From the NCBI RefSeq assembly GCF_002973525.1, contig NZ_PVEN01000019.1:1-64000 (forward strand): a stretch of DNA of 64,000 nt, given 5' to 3'. Both the position numbers and the translations under genes were made by a program. The notes under the pieces are model-generated. The model worked only from the letters and a program-made list of their open reading frames with translations, was not told the origin of the DNA and searched no databases. Below, one piece after another: positions 35,346 through 44,622 of the stretch; position 1 is the stretch's first letter; each line of letters begins with the position of its first letter. Source of the DNA: Paraburkholderia sp. BL21I4N1 (lineage in GTDB: Bacteria; Pseudomonadota; Gammaproteobacteria; Burkholderiales; Burkholderiaceae).

Positions 35346-38300
35346 GTGAGAGGTGGCCCACTCCTTCAAACGGTCGAAAAATTGGCATCTAACGGCATCA
35401 TTCAGATTCGCGGCGCGCGCCAGCACAACCTCAAGAACGTCGATCTCGACGTACGAACCGGCGAAATGACGGTTGTCACCGGCCCGTCCGGGTCCGGCAA
35501 GTCGAGCCTCGTGTTCGACACGCTGTACGCGGAAGGGCAGCGGCGCTACGTCGAAACCTTCAGCGCCTACGCGCGGCAGTTCCTCGACCGCATGGACCGG
35601 CCGCAGGTCGACCGGGTGGACGGCGTGCCGCCCGCCATCGCGATCGACCAGACCAATCCGGTGCGCAGCTCGCGCTCCACGGTCGGCACCATGACGGAGC
35701 TCAACGACCACCTGAAGCTGCTGTACGCGCGCGCGGCCGAACTGTTCGACCGTCAGACGTCGCTGCTGGTGCGACACGACACGCCGGAAACCATCTACGC
35801 CGAACTGGTCGAACGCACCGCGCAGCAGGGCGCCGAACCGCGTCTCGTCGTCACGTTCCCGGTGGAGTTGCCGGAATCCGCTTCTGAACAGGAAGTCGAG
35901 CAATGGCTGTCGGCGAGCGGATATACGCGCGTCCAGGCGCAGCGCGAGGTGGATTCGCCCACCGGCCGGCGCAAGCTGCTCGACGTGGTGGCCGACCGTT
36001 TCCGTCTGAGTTCGGTCGACAAACAGCGAGTGGTCGAGGCGATCGAGGCATCGCTCAAGCGCGGCGGCGGGCGTGCGAATATTTACGTGCTGCCGGCGTC
36101 GTCGGAAGGACCGGCGAGCGAGGCGGCCGAGCCGGTGATCTGGCGTTTCTCCACCGGTTTGCATAGCCCGGAAAGCGATCTGCGCTACGCCGATCCGCAG
36201 CCGGCGCTGTTCTCGTTCAACTCGGCTTACGGCGCATGCGAAGTCTGCCGCGGTTTCGGCCGTGTGATCGGCGTCGACCTCGGACTGGTGATTCCCGACG
36301 CCCGCAAGACGTTGAGCGAAGGCGCGATCAAGCCGATGCAAACGCCGGCGTGGAAGGAGTGCCAGGACGATCTGATGCGTTACGCGACGAAAGCCGGCAT
36401 CCGTCGTGGCACGCCGTGGGGCGAGCTGACGGACGCCGAGCGCGACTGGGTCATCAACGGCTCGCCGGACTGGAACGGCAAGTGGCAAACGCATTGGTAC
36501 GGCGTCAAACGCTTCTTCGAGTACCTCGAATCGAAGGCGTACAAGATGCATATCCGCGTGCTGCTGTCGAAGTACCGCAGCTACACGCCGTGCGAAACCT
36601 GCGGCGGCGCGCGGCTGAAAACCGAATCGCTGCTGTGGCGTCTCGGCAGCAAGGCGAATGCGGACCAGGTGCTGCCGGAAGGCAAGCGCTTCATGCCGCG
36701 CGGCGTCGAGTGGAGCCGTCCGCAACTTGAAGCGTTGCCGGGTCTGACCGTGCACGATCTGATGCTGATGCCGATCGAGCGTATCAGGCGTTTCTTCGAC
36801 GAAATCAGCCTGCCGAGCGCGTTGCTCGACGATGCGCTCAAACTGCTGCTCGCCGAGGTGCGCACGCGCCTCAAGTATCTGTGCGACGTCGGCCTCGGTT
36901 ATCTGACGCTCGACCGGCAAAGCCGCACGCTGTCCGGCGGCGAGGTGCAGCGGATCAACCTGACCACGGCACTCGGCACGTCGCTGACCAAGACGCTGTT
37001 CGTGCTCGACGAGCCGAGCATCGGCCTGCACCCGCGCGACCTGAACCGTATCGTCGAGGCCATGCATCGGCTGCGCGACGCGGGCAATACGCTGGTGGTG
37101 GTCGAACACGATCCGTCGGTGATGCTCGCGGCGGACCGGCTGATCGACATGGGTCCGGGCCCGGGCGAACGCGGCGGCTCGATCATTTACGACGGCGCGC
37201 CCGAGGCGATCCGGTCGTCCGGCACGCTGACCGGCGAATACCTCGGCGGTCGCCGGCATGTGGCGGACGCGGCGCACTGGTCACAGCGGCCAGTGGATGC
37301 AAAAACGCCGCGCATCGTGCTCGAGGGCGCGACCGAACACAATCTGCGCGACGTCACGGTAGAGATTCCGTTGCAGCGGCTCGTCTGCGTGACGGGCGTG
37401 TCGGGGTCCGGCAAATCCACCTTGCTACAGGACGTGCTGTATCCCGCCATGGCGCGGCACTTCGGTATCGCCACGGAATCGCCCGGCGCATTCCGCAGCC
37501 TGACGGGCGCCGAACAGGTCACGGACGTCGTGTTCGTCGACCAGTCGCCGATCGGCAAGACGGCGCGCTCGAATCCGGCCAGCTACGTCGGCGCGTTCGA
37601 CGAAATCCGCAAGCTGTTCGCGAAGGCGCCGCTCGCGCAGCAGCGCGGCTACGGTCCGGGCATGTTCAGCTTCAACTCGGGCGACGGGCGTTGCCCGACC
37701 TGCGGCGGCTCGGGTTTCGAGCACATCGAGATGCAGTTCCTGAGCGATGTGTACCTGCGTTGTCCGGATTGCGATGGCCGCCGTTATCGCGCCGAATTGC
37801 TCGAAGTGAAGATCGAGCGCGGTGAACTGGCGCGCGCGTTGAGCATTGCCGATGTACTCGAATTGACCGTCAGCGAAGCCACCGCCTACTTCGCGAAAGA
37901 CGCCGAAGTGTTGCGTGTGCTGCAGCCTATCGTCGACGTCGGCCTCGAATACGTGAAGCTCGGTCAGCCGGTCCCCACGCTGTCCGGCGGCGAAGCGCAG
38001 CGTCTCAAACTGGCCGGCTTCCTCGCGGAATCGGCGCAGGCGAGCACCGCGCGCAGCGCGAACAAGCCGATCGCGAAACGTCTGTTCATGTTCGACGAAC
38101 CGACCACCGGCCTGCATTTCGACGACATCGCCAAGCTGATGCAGGCGTTTGGCAAGCTGCTCGCGAGCGGCCATTCGCTGATCGTCATCGAACACAATCT
38201 CGACGTGATTCGCGCGGCCGACTGGCTGATCGATCTCGGCCCCGAAGGCGGCGACGGCGGTGGCCGCGTGCTGTGCGCGGGCACGCCGGAAGAGGTTAAG

Positions 38301-41273
38301 CAGTGCGCCGAATCGCATACGGGCGAAGCACTGTTGCAATACGACCGTGCCATGGACGCGGCGGCCGAACCGGCATCGCAAGGCATTCCGTTGCAAAAGG
38401 CGCTGAGCGCGGCGCGTGCGCGCCGGGCGATCGAAGGCGAAGACGTGGTGCGAATCGTCAATGCGCGCGAGCACAACCTGAAAGCGCTGGACGTGGACAT
38501 TCCGCACGGCAAATTCAACGTGATTACCGGCGTGTCCGGTTCGGGCAAGTCCACGCTCGCGTTCGACATTCTGTTCCACGAAGGGCAGCGCCGTTATCTC
38601 GAGTCGCTGAATGCCTATGCGCGCTCCATCGTGCAACCGGCCGGGCGGCCCGAGGTCGACGCGGTGTACGGCATTCCGCCGACCGTCGCGATCGAACAGC
38701 GGCTCTCGCGCGGCGGCCGCAAGAGTACCGTCGCGACCACCTCCGAGGTGTGGCACTTCCTGCGTCTGCTGTACGTGAAGCTCGGTTTGCAGCATTGCAT
38801 TCACGACGGCACGCCGGTGACGTCGCAGAGCGTCGAGTCGATCGCGGCGCAGTTGCTGCGCGATCACAAGGGGCAGCATGTCGGCTTCCTCGCCCCTCTG
38901 GTGGTGAACCGCAAGGGCGTCTATACGGATCTCGCGAAATGGGCGAAGGCGCGCGGCAATACGCATCTGCGGGTGGACGGCGAATTCGTGCCGGTGGACC
39001 CGTGGCCGAAGCTCGACCGTTTCCGCGAACACACCATCGAATTGCCGGTGACCGACCTAATCGTGTCGCCGGATCATGAAGCCGAGCTGCGTCAGGCGCT
39101 CGACCAGACGCTGGAAATCGGCAAGGGCGTAATGCACTTGCTGGCGCCGCTCGACGGTCTGCATGCCGCGATCAGCGGCGGCAAGCCGACCGCGAAGCTG
39201 GGCGCGGTGAAGGTGCTGTCGACCAAACGCGCGTGTCCGACGTGCGGCACCAGTTATCCGGAACTCGATCCGCGCATGTTCTCGTACAACAGCAAGCATG
39301 GCTGGTGTACCACCTGCGTCGGCACGGGTCTCGAACTCACGCGCGAGCAGCGCGCCGCGTACGACGACACGATCGTCGTCGACGATAATCGCGGCCGCGA
39401 GCAGAGCTTGCCGTCGGAAGAGCAGGAACCGGAAGGCCTCGTCGACGAACCTTGTCACGATTGCCACGGCACGCGGCTGAACCCGACCGCGCGCGCAGTG
39501 ACGTTCAACGCGCAGGCGATTGTCGACGTCGCGCAATGGACCGTGTCTGATACACGCGCGTGGATCGATACGCTGGAAATGACGGGGCGCGACGCGGAAA
39601 TCGCTCGCGACGTGATTAGCGAAATCGGCAGCCGTCTGCAGTTTCTCGAAGAAGTCGGGCTCGGCTATCTGAGTTTGGATCGCGCCGCGCCTAGCCTGTC
39701 GGGCGGTGAGGCGCAACGTATCCGGCTGGCCGCGCAATTGGGCAGCAATCTGCAGGGCGTGTGTTATGTGCTGGATGAGCCGACCATCGGTTTACATCCG
39801 CGCGACAACCAGATTTTGCTGAACGCGCTGCGTAAGCTCGGCGATAAAGGCAACACGCTGGTGGTCGTCGAGCATGACGAAGATACGATTCGGCGTGCCG
39901 ATCACATCATCGATATCGGGCCGGGCGCCGGTAAGCGCGGCGGCACGCTGATCGCGCAGGGCAGTGTGAGCGATCTGTCCGCGCAGCCGGATTCGCTGAC
40001 CGGACAGTTTCTCGCCAATCCGATCGTGCATCCGTTGCAGCCGCGTCGCGAAGTGAAGGCGGCGAGTAAGCGCGCGCCCGCGGTGCCGGAGAACTGGCTG
40101 ACCGTGCACGGTGCGAAGCTGCACAACTTGCGCGATGTCACGGTGGGCATTCCCCTGTCGCGATTGGTCGCGGTAACCGGCGTCAGTGGTTCGGGCAAGT
40201 CCACGCTCGCGCGCGACGTGCTGATGACCAATCTGCTGGATGCGGTCGGGCGTTCGGTGCTGTCGTCGCCAGCTACGCGGCGGGCACGCGCGGCGGCGGA
40301 AGAGAAGCCGGCGGCGAATCGTCGTTCGAGCGTGCTGGCACGTTCGGCGCCACGCGTGCCGTTGGACGTGACGCATGCATGGCAAGGCTGCGATTCGATC
40401 ACCGGGTGGGAAACGATCGACCGTGTGCTCGAGGTCGATCAAACGCCGATCGGCAAGACGCCGCGTTCGTGTCCGGCTACCTACATCGGCGTGTGGGATG
40501 CGATCCGCAAGCTGTTCGCGGGCACGCTCGAAGCGCGTGCGCGTGGCTACACGGCGTCGCGCTTCTCGTTCAATACCGGCGAGGGGCGCTGCCCTGCTTG
40601 CGAGGGGCAGGGCGTGCGGACCATCGGCATGAGCTTTCTGCCGGACGTGAAGGTAGGTTGCGACGTGTGCCATGGACAGCGCTTCAATCCCGAAACGCTC
40701 GCGGTCACATGGCGCGGCAAGAATATCGGTGACGTACTGACCATGGAAATCGACGAGGCCGTCGAGTTCTTCGCGCCGATCTCGAACATCGCGCATCCGT
40801 TGCAATTGATGAAAGACGTGGGGCTGGGGTATCTGACGCTCGGTCAGCCGTCGCCCACGTTGTCGGGCGGCGAAGCGCAGCGGATCAAGCTGGTGACCGA
40901 GTTGAGCAAGGTGCGCGACGACATCACACGCCGCGGTCAGAAGCCGCCGCATACGCTGTATGTGCTGGACGAACCGACAGTCGGCCTGCATATGGCGGAC
41001 GTCGCGAAGCTGATCCGCGTGCTGCATCGTCTCGCGGACGGCGGGCACAGCGTGGTGGTCATCGAGCACGATCTGGACGTGATCGCCGAGGCGGACTGGA
41101 TCATCGACCTGGGTCCGGAAGGCGGCGTGGGCGGCGGCAGCATTGTCGCTGCCACGGATCCCGAGGGGCTCGTACAGGTCACAGCCAGTCACACCGGCGT
41201 GGCCTTGCGGCCTGTGCTGGCCCGGACACAGCGCGACACGGCGGTGGCGGCGGGCGAAGGTACGAACGGTTGA
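35346..41273 (+). CDS. uvrA: Double-length UvrA with four ABC modules
   Basis: UvrA-family protein of about 1,975 residues, twice the normal 940. P-loops GPSGSGKSS and three copies of GVSGSGKST start at residues 46, 684, 1062 and 1612; each is followed later by an LSGGE signature and a FDEP or LDEP Walker B. Four pairs of CxxC elements mark zinc modules. The two halves (about 1-1030 and 1040-1975) each look like a complete UvrA, so one chain could form the usual dimer. UvrA finds DNA damage and loads UvrB. A LexA box lies at 35245. Starts: TTG 35289 opens the longest frame, but GTG 35346 has GAGG six bases upstream and is preferred. No drug-resistance neighbour is seen. Confidence 0.9.
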   Translation: MRGGPLLQTVEKLASNGIIQIRGARQHNLKNVDLDVRTGEMTVVTGPSGSGKSSLVFDTLYAEGQRRYVETFSAYARQFLDRMDRPQVDRVDGVPPAIAIDQTNPVRSSRSTVGTMTELNDHLKLLYARAAELFDRQTSLLVRHDTPETIYAELVERTAQQGAEPRLVVTFPVELPESASEQEVEQWLSASGYTRVQAQREVDSPTGRRKLLDVVADRFRLSSVDKQRVVEAIEASLKRGGGRANIYVLPASSEGPASEAAEPVIWRFSTGLHSPESDLRYADPQPALFSFNSAYGACEVCRGFGRVIGVDLGLVIPDARKTLSEGAIKPMQTPAWKECQDDLMRYATKAGIRRGTPWGELTDAERDWVINGSPDWNGKWQTHWYGVKRFFEYLESKAYKMHIRVLLSKYRSYTPCETCGGARLKTESLLWRLGSKANADQVLPEGKRFMPRGVEWSRPQLEALPGLTVHDLMLMPIERIRRFFDEISLPSALLDDALKLLLAEVRTRLKYLCDVGLGYLTLDRQSRTLSGGEVQRINLTTALGTSLTKTLFVLDEPSIGLHPRDLNRIVEAMHRLRDAGNTLVVVEHDPSVMLAADRLIDMGPGPGERGGSIIYDGAPEAIRSSGTLTGEYLGGRRHVADAAHWSQRPVDAKTPRIVLEGATEHNLRDVTVEIPLQRLVCVTGVSGSGKSTLLQDVLYPAMARHFGIATESPGAFRSLTGAEQVTDVVFVDQSPIGKTARSNPASYVGAFDEIRKLFAKAPLAQQRGYGPGMFSFNSGDGRCPTCGGSGFEHIEMQFLSDVYLRCPDCDGRRYRAELLEVKIERGELARALSIADVLELTVSEATAYFAKDAEVLRVLQPIVDVGLEYVKLGQPVPTLSGGEAQRLKLAGFLAESAQASTARSANKPIAKRLFMFDEPTTGLHFDDIAKLMQAFGKLLASGHSLIVIEHNLDVIRAADWLIDLGPEGGDGGGRVLCAGTPEEVKQCAESHTGEALLQYDRAMDAAAEPASQGIPLQKALSAARARRAIEGEDVVRIVNAREHNLKALDVDIPHGKFNVITGVSGSGKSTLAFDILFHEGQRRYLESLNAYARSIVQPAGRPEVDAVYGIPPTVAIEQRLSRGGRKSTVATTSEVWHFLRLLYVKLGLQHCIHDGTPVTSQSVESIAAQLLRDHKGQHVGFLAPLVVNRKGVYTDLAKWAKARGNTHLRVDGEFVPVDPWPKLDRFREHTIELPVTDLIVSPDHEAELRQALDQTLEIGKGVMHLLAPLDGLHAAISGGKPTAKLGAVKVLSTKRACPTCGTSYPELDPRMFSYNSKHGWCTTCVGTGLELTREQRAAYDDTIVVDDNRGREQSLPSEEQEPEGLVDEPCHDCHGTRLNPTARAVTFNAQAIVDVAQWTVSDTRAWIDTLEMTGRDAEIARDVISEIGSRLQFLEEVGLGYLSLDRAAPSLSGGEAQRIRLAAQLGSNLQGVCYVLDEPTIGLHPRDNQILLNALRKLGDKGNTLVVVEHDEDTIRRADHIIDIGPGAGKRGGTLIAQGSVSDLSAQPDSLTGQFLANPIVHPLQPRREVKAASKRAPAVPENWLTVHGAKLHNLRDVTVGIPLSRLVAVTGVSGSGKSTLARDVLMTNLLDAVGRSVLSSPATRRARAAAEEKPAANRRSSVLARSAPRVPLDVTHAWQGCDSITGWETIDRVLEVDQTPIGKTPRSCPATYIGVWDAIRKLFAGTLEARARGYTASRFSFNTGEGRCPACEGQGVRTIGMSFLPDVKVGCDVCHGQRFNPETLAVTWRGKNIGDVLTMEIDEAVEFFAPISNIAHPLQLMKDVGLGYLTLGQPSPTLSGGEAQRIKLVTELSKVRDDITRRGQKPPHTLYVLDEPTVGLHMADVAKLIRVLHRLADGGHSVVVIEHDLDVIAEADWIIDLGPEGGVGGGSIVAATDPEGLVQVTASHTGVALRPVLARTQRDTAVAAGEGTNG

Positions 41274-41391
41274 GGCCGAGGCGGTAAGGCGGCGTAATGA
41301 GTCGTTGCGCCGCGCTGATTCGATGGGTAGACCCGTGGGTCTGATATCGCGGGCTCTACCGGTCTGAAATGCCGTGCGCGGTTTCGGTAGC

Positions 41392-41462
41392 AATAGTTGC
41401 AACCTGCTAAAAATTAATAGTCGCAACCCAGCGGGTATTAATAGTCGCAACCCGGCAGGATT
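41392..41462. repeat. Three tandem 24-bp direct repeats
   Basis: Units at 41392-41415, 41416-41439 and 41440-41462 follow AATAGTYGCAACC..GC.GG.ATT, with a few differences between copies. They are directly adjacent, without spacers, so this is not a CRISPR. The 24-base period is close to two helical turns and suits protein binding sites. The function is unknown. Confidence 0.75.
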
Positions 41463-41922
41463 AACGGCAAGTCATTATTTGGGTTGTTAGTAAAATGTAA
41501 TTAAATAAAGCTTATTTGTAATGAAACAAAAGACGTAACCAGGAGGCGCATTTAGAGTGTCGTAAATACCGCTAAAAAGTTTTTTCAAACGCGCTTTTCC
41601 TTCTGCTATCTTCTCGCCTTCGGCCGCGGCCTCGTTCCGCCGCCGATCATCAGGTCGGCCCTGTGTTCCCGATCCGCTTCGGCTGTCCCGCAGCCACCGC
41701 GGAAAGCCTGTCTGGAAGGCGATTCGCCTTGCCAGGAACTCGCTGCGTGAACTGTTCCAGTGTCCGTTGATGCGCCCCGCATGCGCGGCGGCATTCCCAT
41801 TATCGAGTCGCGAAAGGCGATTCGGCATCTGTTCGAGGCGCGCTTATTCCTTTGAAGCGTCGCGAATACGGCATTAGTTAGAGTGTTCTCTCTAAACTTA
41901 GTATGCTCCCATCAAAAAAAGT

Positions 41923-41952
41923 TTGACCGCGCATTTTTTGTCCTGCTATCGT
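41923..41952 (+). promoter_or_regulatory. tonB: Candidate promoter for the tonB operon
   Basis: TTGACC (41923-41928) and TATCGT (41947-41952) are 18 bases apart with a TGC before the -10 element. AGAGTGT occurs 36 bases upstream of the -35 element. A related arrangement lies at 41554-41612. The call rests on sequence pattern only. Confidence 0.45.
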
Positions 41953-42323
41953 TGCCTCCCATGAAACGCATGTGACGTTTGCGCAAAAAGTTCCAGGCAC
42001 TATCGCGGACCCTGCCCAATTCGTCACCAGCGTTGGATGCGAAAGAGAAATCCGCGAGACGAAATTAATCTATTGGTAGTTCTACTTAGAATAAGCGATC
42101 AGTGTCGCGGGACTCGTTGCGGCTGTTTCTCGCAGCTGCACGTGTCGTCGAATCGGAGCTGGAAAGCACGGCGGTCGTTTTGCACTGCAAATCAAACCAC
42201 TGCCCGATCAACGGGCTCGGCTGAAGTGGAAGTTGTTTGCAGTTCCCGAAGGGCAATCCTCTTCGGGGCGTCATAAGCGCACTGCAGTTACAGAAATGGA
42301 CGGTTCACGCCGGAGGAGTAAAG

Positions 42324-43031
42324 GTGGGTACGAAAGTGGAAGGACAATTTCCGGCAGCAGCGGCCCGGATGCAGAGGCCAGGACGACCCCGCGAGTTCGG
42401 GCGCAAGCAGCAAACCCCAGTACGCCGCTACGGCGGTATCGCAGCCGTTCTGCTCCTGCACATCGTGCTGATTTATGCACTCGTCAATGGCCTTGCCACC
42501 AAGGTCGTGCAGGTCATCCAGCATCCCATTGAAACGAAGATCATCGAGCCGGTGAAGCCACCGCCGCCGCCGCCGTTGCCGACCGTGCAGTTGCCGCCGC
42601 CGAAATTCGCGCCGCCGCCGCCGCCGTTCGTGCCGCCGCCGGAAGTGCAGGTGCAAACGCCGCCGCAGCAGACCATCACGCACCAGTCCGCACCGGTCGT
42701 GTCGGCGCCGGCTGTGGCAGCACCGGTGGTTGCGCCGCCCGCGCCAACCAAACCGGTCAGCACGGAAGTTGGCGTGGTGTGCCCGAATTCGGATCAGATT
42801 CGCTCGTCGATTCATTACCCGAAAGAGGCGCAGGAAAACAACGTCACGGGTGATGTGCTGATCGAGTTCGTGGTCGACCCGCAAGGCCACATCACGAATG
42901 AGCGTGTTGCCAAGTCGTCGGAAGATTCTTCACTGGATCGCGCTGCGTTCAACGCGGTCAAGCAGTTCACGTGCGTTTCCCAAGGCCAGGCTGTCCGTGT
43001 GCAAGTTCCGTTCTCGTTTAACCTGAACTGA
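42324..43031 (+). CDS. tonB: TonB energy-transducing protein
   Basis: A 235-residue inner-membrane protein that spans the periplasm. One membrane segment at about residues 38-57, a proline-rich spacer (about 77-150, with runs of KPPPPPP and PPPKFAPPPPP), and a C-terminal TonB domain containing IHYPKEAQENNVTGDVLIEF. Two cysteines of the C-terminal domain (VVCPN and FTCVS) may pair, as in related Burkholderia proteins. Start GTG 42324 has GGAGG at 42312-42316; the open frame begins at 42237 but lacks a site. It heads the operon with exbB and two exbD, and should power the TonB-dependent receptor at 47.5 kb. Confidence 0.9.
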   Translation: MGTKVEGQFPAAAARMQRPGRPREFGRKQQTPVRRYGGIAAVLLLHIVLIYALVNGLATKVVQVIQHPIETKIIEPVKPPPPPPLPTVQLPPPKFAPPPPPFVPPPEVQVQTPPQQTITHQSAPVVSAPAVAAPVVAPPAPTKPVSTEVGVVCPNSDQIRSSIHYPKEAQENNVTGDVLIEFVVDPQGHITNERVAKSSEDSSLDRAAFNAVKQFTCVSQGQAVRVQVPFSFNLN

Positions 43032-43107
43032 GTGCACAGGCTGTTCGGTACCGGTAGCGATTTGTCAGTCTTGGTTTAGAAGTTGTACTAATGAACATGG
43101 AGCAGGC

Positions 43108-44025
43108 ATGAAGAAGCGTACTCTCGCCGCATTGGCGGCAACCCTGTTGTTCGCCGTAACCACGGTGGATACCTTTGTAGCACCGCATATGGCGAATGCA
43201 CAGGCTAGCGACGCTACCGCGTCGGCTGCCGCCGCACCGGCTTCGGCCGCTGCCACCGCTACGCCGCAGACGGCCTCGGCCGCCGACGACGCCGTGCCGC
43301 CGCCGCAGCCCGCTGCGTCCGAAACCGTCAACAACCCGTACGGCCTCGGCGCATTGTGGAAGAACGGCGACTTCGTCGCCCGCTTCGTGCTGATCCTGCT
43401 GGTGCTGATGTCGATGGGCAGCTGGTACATCATGATCACCAAGTTTTTCGAGCAGTTCCGTGCGAACCGCCGTGCGAAGAGCGCCGACGAACAACTGTGG
43501 ACCGCACCGTCGCTGGCTGAAGGCGCGAAGCTGCTCGACGAGGCATCGCCGTTCCGTTTCATCGCCGAAACCGCGATCGAAGCAGGCGAGCATCACGACG
43601 AAGCGCTGCTCGAAGCAGTGGACCGCAATACGTGGATCGATACGTCGGTCGAGCGTGCGATCACCAACGTGTCGAATCGTCTGCAAGACGGCCTGGCGTT
43701 CCTCGGTACGGTCGGCTCGACGGCGCCGTTCGTCGGTCTGTTCGGTACGGTGTGGGGGATTTATCACGCGCTGACGGCAATCGGTATTGCCGGCCAGGCA
43801 TCGATCGACAAGGTCGCGGGCCCGGTGGGTGAAGCGCTGATCATGACCGCAATCGGTCTGGCGGTCGCCGTGCCGGCCGTGCTCGGCTACAACTTCCTGG
43901 TTCGCCGCAACAAGTCGGTGATGGAGCGTGTGCGTGGCTTCGGCGCACAACTGCACACCGTCCTGCTGGCCGGCAGCCGCCGCTCGGCGCGCGCCACGGC
44001 GCGTGAAGCCTCGCTGGCCCAATAA
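43108..44025 (+). CDS. exbB: ExbB proton-channel subunit
   Basis: The protein has 305 residues: a signal-like N-terminus (ending near MANAQ) and a long Ala/Pro-rich segment before the channel part, an extension found in many Burkholderia ExbB proteins. Membrane segments occur at about 88-108, 205-230 and 245-270, and the MotA/TolQ/ExbB core has GLFGTVWGIYHAL and GPVGEALIMTAIGLAVAVPAV. With ExbD it forms the proton channel that energises TonB. GGAGCAGGC precedes ATG 43108. It is followed 12 bases later by exbD. Confidence 0.92.
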   Translation: MKKRTLAALAATLLFAVTTVDTFVAPHMANAQASDATASAAAAPASAAATATPQTASAADDAVPPPQPAASETVNNPYGLGALWKNGDFVARFVLILLVLMSMGSWYIMITKFFEQFRANRRAKSADEQLWTAPSLAEGAKLLDEASPFRFIAETAIEAGEHHDEALLEAVDRNTWIDTSVERAITNVSNRLQDGLAFLGTVGSTAPFVGLFGTVWGIYHALTAIGIAGQASIDKVAGPVGEALIMTAIGLAVAVPAVLGYNFLVRRNKSVMERVRGFGAQLHTVLLAGSRRSARATAREASLAQ

Positions 44026-44037
44026 GCGGAGTCCGTC

Positions 44038-44460
44038 ATGGCAATGAGCGTCGGGCAGGACGACAACGACGAGGTCATCTCCAGTATCAACACGACGCCG
44101 CTCGTCGACGTGATGCTGGTTCTGCTGATCATCTTTCTGATCACGATTCCGGTGGTTACGCACACGGTGCCGGTGCAGTTGCCGAAGGAGACGATCCAGC
44201 CGCTGCAGACCACGCCGAAGAGCATCGTCATCGCGGTCAACAAGGATGGCGATTTCTTCTGGAACGAGAAGCAGGTCGATGGGCCGACGCTGCTGGCGCG
44301 ATTGAAGACCGTTTCGGTGCAAACACCGCAGCCGGAAGTGCATGTTCGTGGCGATCAGTTGACGCGCTACGAATTCATCGGCCGCGTGATCACCGAGTGC
44401 GAACGTGCCGGTATCGCCAAGGTTTCGTTTATCACGGAGCCGCCGGCGCGCGGCGGTTAG
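44038..44460 (+). CDS. exbD1: ExbD, first copy
   Basis: A 140-residue single-pass protein. The membrane segment follows INTTPLVDVMLVLLIIFLI, whose aspartate in PLVDVML is the proton-carrying residue of the family. The periplasmic part has VAVNKDGDFFWNEKQV. The gene follows exbB in one operon. A second, divergent exbD lies 160 bases downstream beyond three repeated hairpins. Confidence 0.92.
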   Translation: MAMSVGQDDNDEVISSINTTPLVDVMLVLLIIFLITIPVVTHTVPVQLPKETIQPLQTTPKSIVIAVNKDGDFFWNEKQVDGPTLLARLKTVSVQTPQPEVHVRGDQLTRYEFIGRVITECERAGIAKVSFITEPPARGG

Positions 44461-44466
44461 GTTGGT

Positions 44467-44607
44467 ATGGGACCGGACCAGGCGCTAAAGCGCCAGGTCC
44501 GGTCGACAGCTTCGCATGGGACTGGACTAAGCGCTAAAGCGCCAAGTCCGGTCGACAGCTTTGCATGGGACCGGACTAAGCGCTAAAGCGCCAAGTCCGG
44601 TCGACAG
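44467..44607. repeat. Three tandem 49-bp hairpin units between exbD1 and exbD2
   Basis: Copies at 44467-44515, 44516-44564 and 44565-44607 (last truncated) start ATGGGACCGGAC or ATGGGACTGGAC. Each has a stem built from ACCGGACCaGGCGC and GCGCCaGGTCCGGT around TAAA, with one mismatch in copy 1 and several G-U compatible changes in copies 2 and 3. They separate the two exbD genes and may protect or terminate the upstream mRNA. Confidence 0.9.
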
Positions 44608-44622
44608 AAGTAGGAGTCGACA

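Larger units (their letters stand above)
41274..42323. other. Kilobase of non-coding DNA between uvrA and the tonB operon
   Basis: No supported gene. It has three tandem 24-bp repeats at 41392-41462, an AT-rich stretch around 41480-41530, and two promoter-like blocks at 41554-41612 and 41880-41952. Each block has AGAGTGT upstream of -35-like and TATC-type -10-like elements with a shared CTGCTATC. The leader before the tonB start would be long (over 350 bases) if transcription begins at the second block, enough for a regulatory RNA element. No Fur box was seen. Confidence 0.55.

Noticed and set aside
35310-37277. A 655-codon antisense frame within uvrA
   Set aside because: Low-complexity composition and overlap with a clear UvrA module; an artefact of codon bias.
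41487-41828. A 113-codon minus-strand frame in the non-coding kilobase
   Set aside because: No ribosome binding site, no recognisable domain, and composition like random high-GC reading.
44467-44607. CRISPR-like repeats between the exbD genes
   Set aside because: Units are adjacent with no spacers, and no cas gene is in the window.
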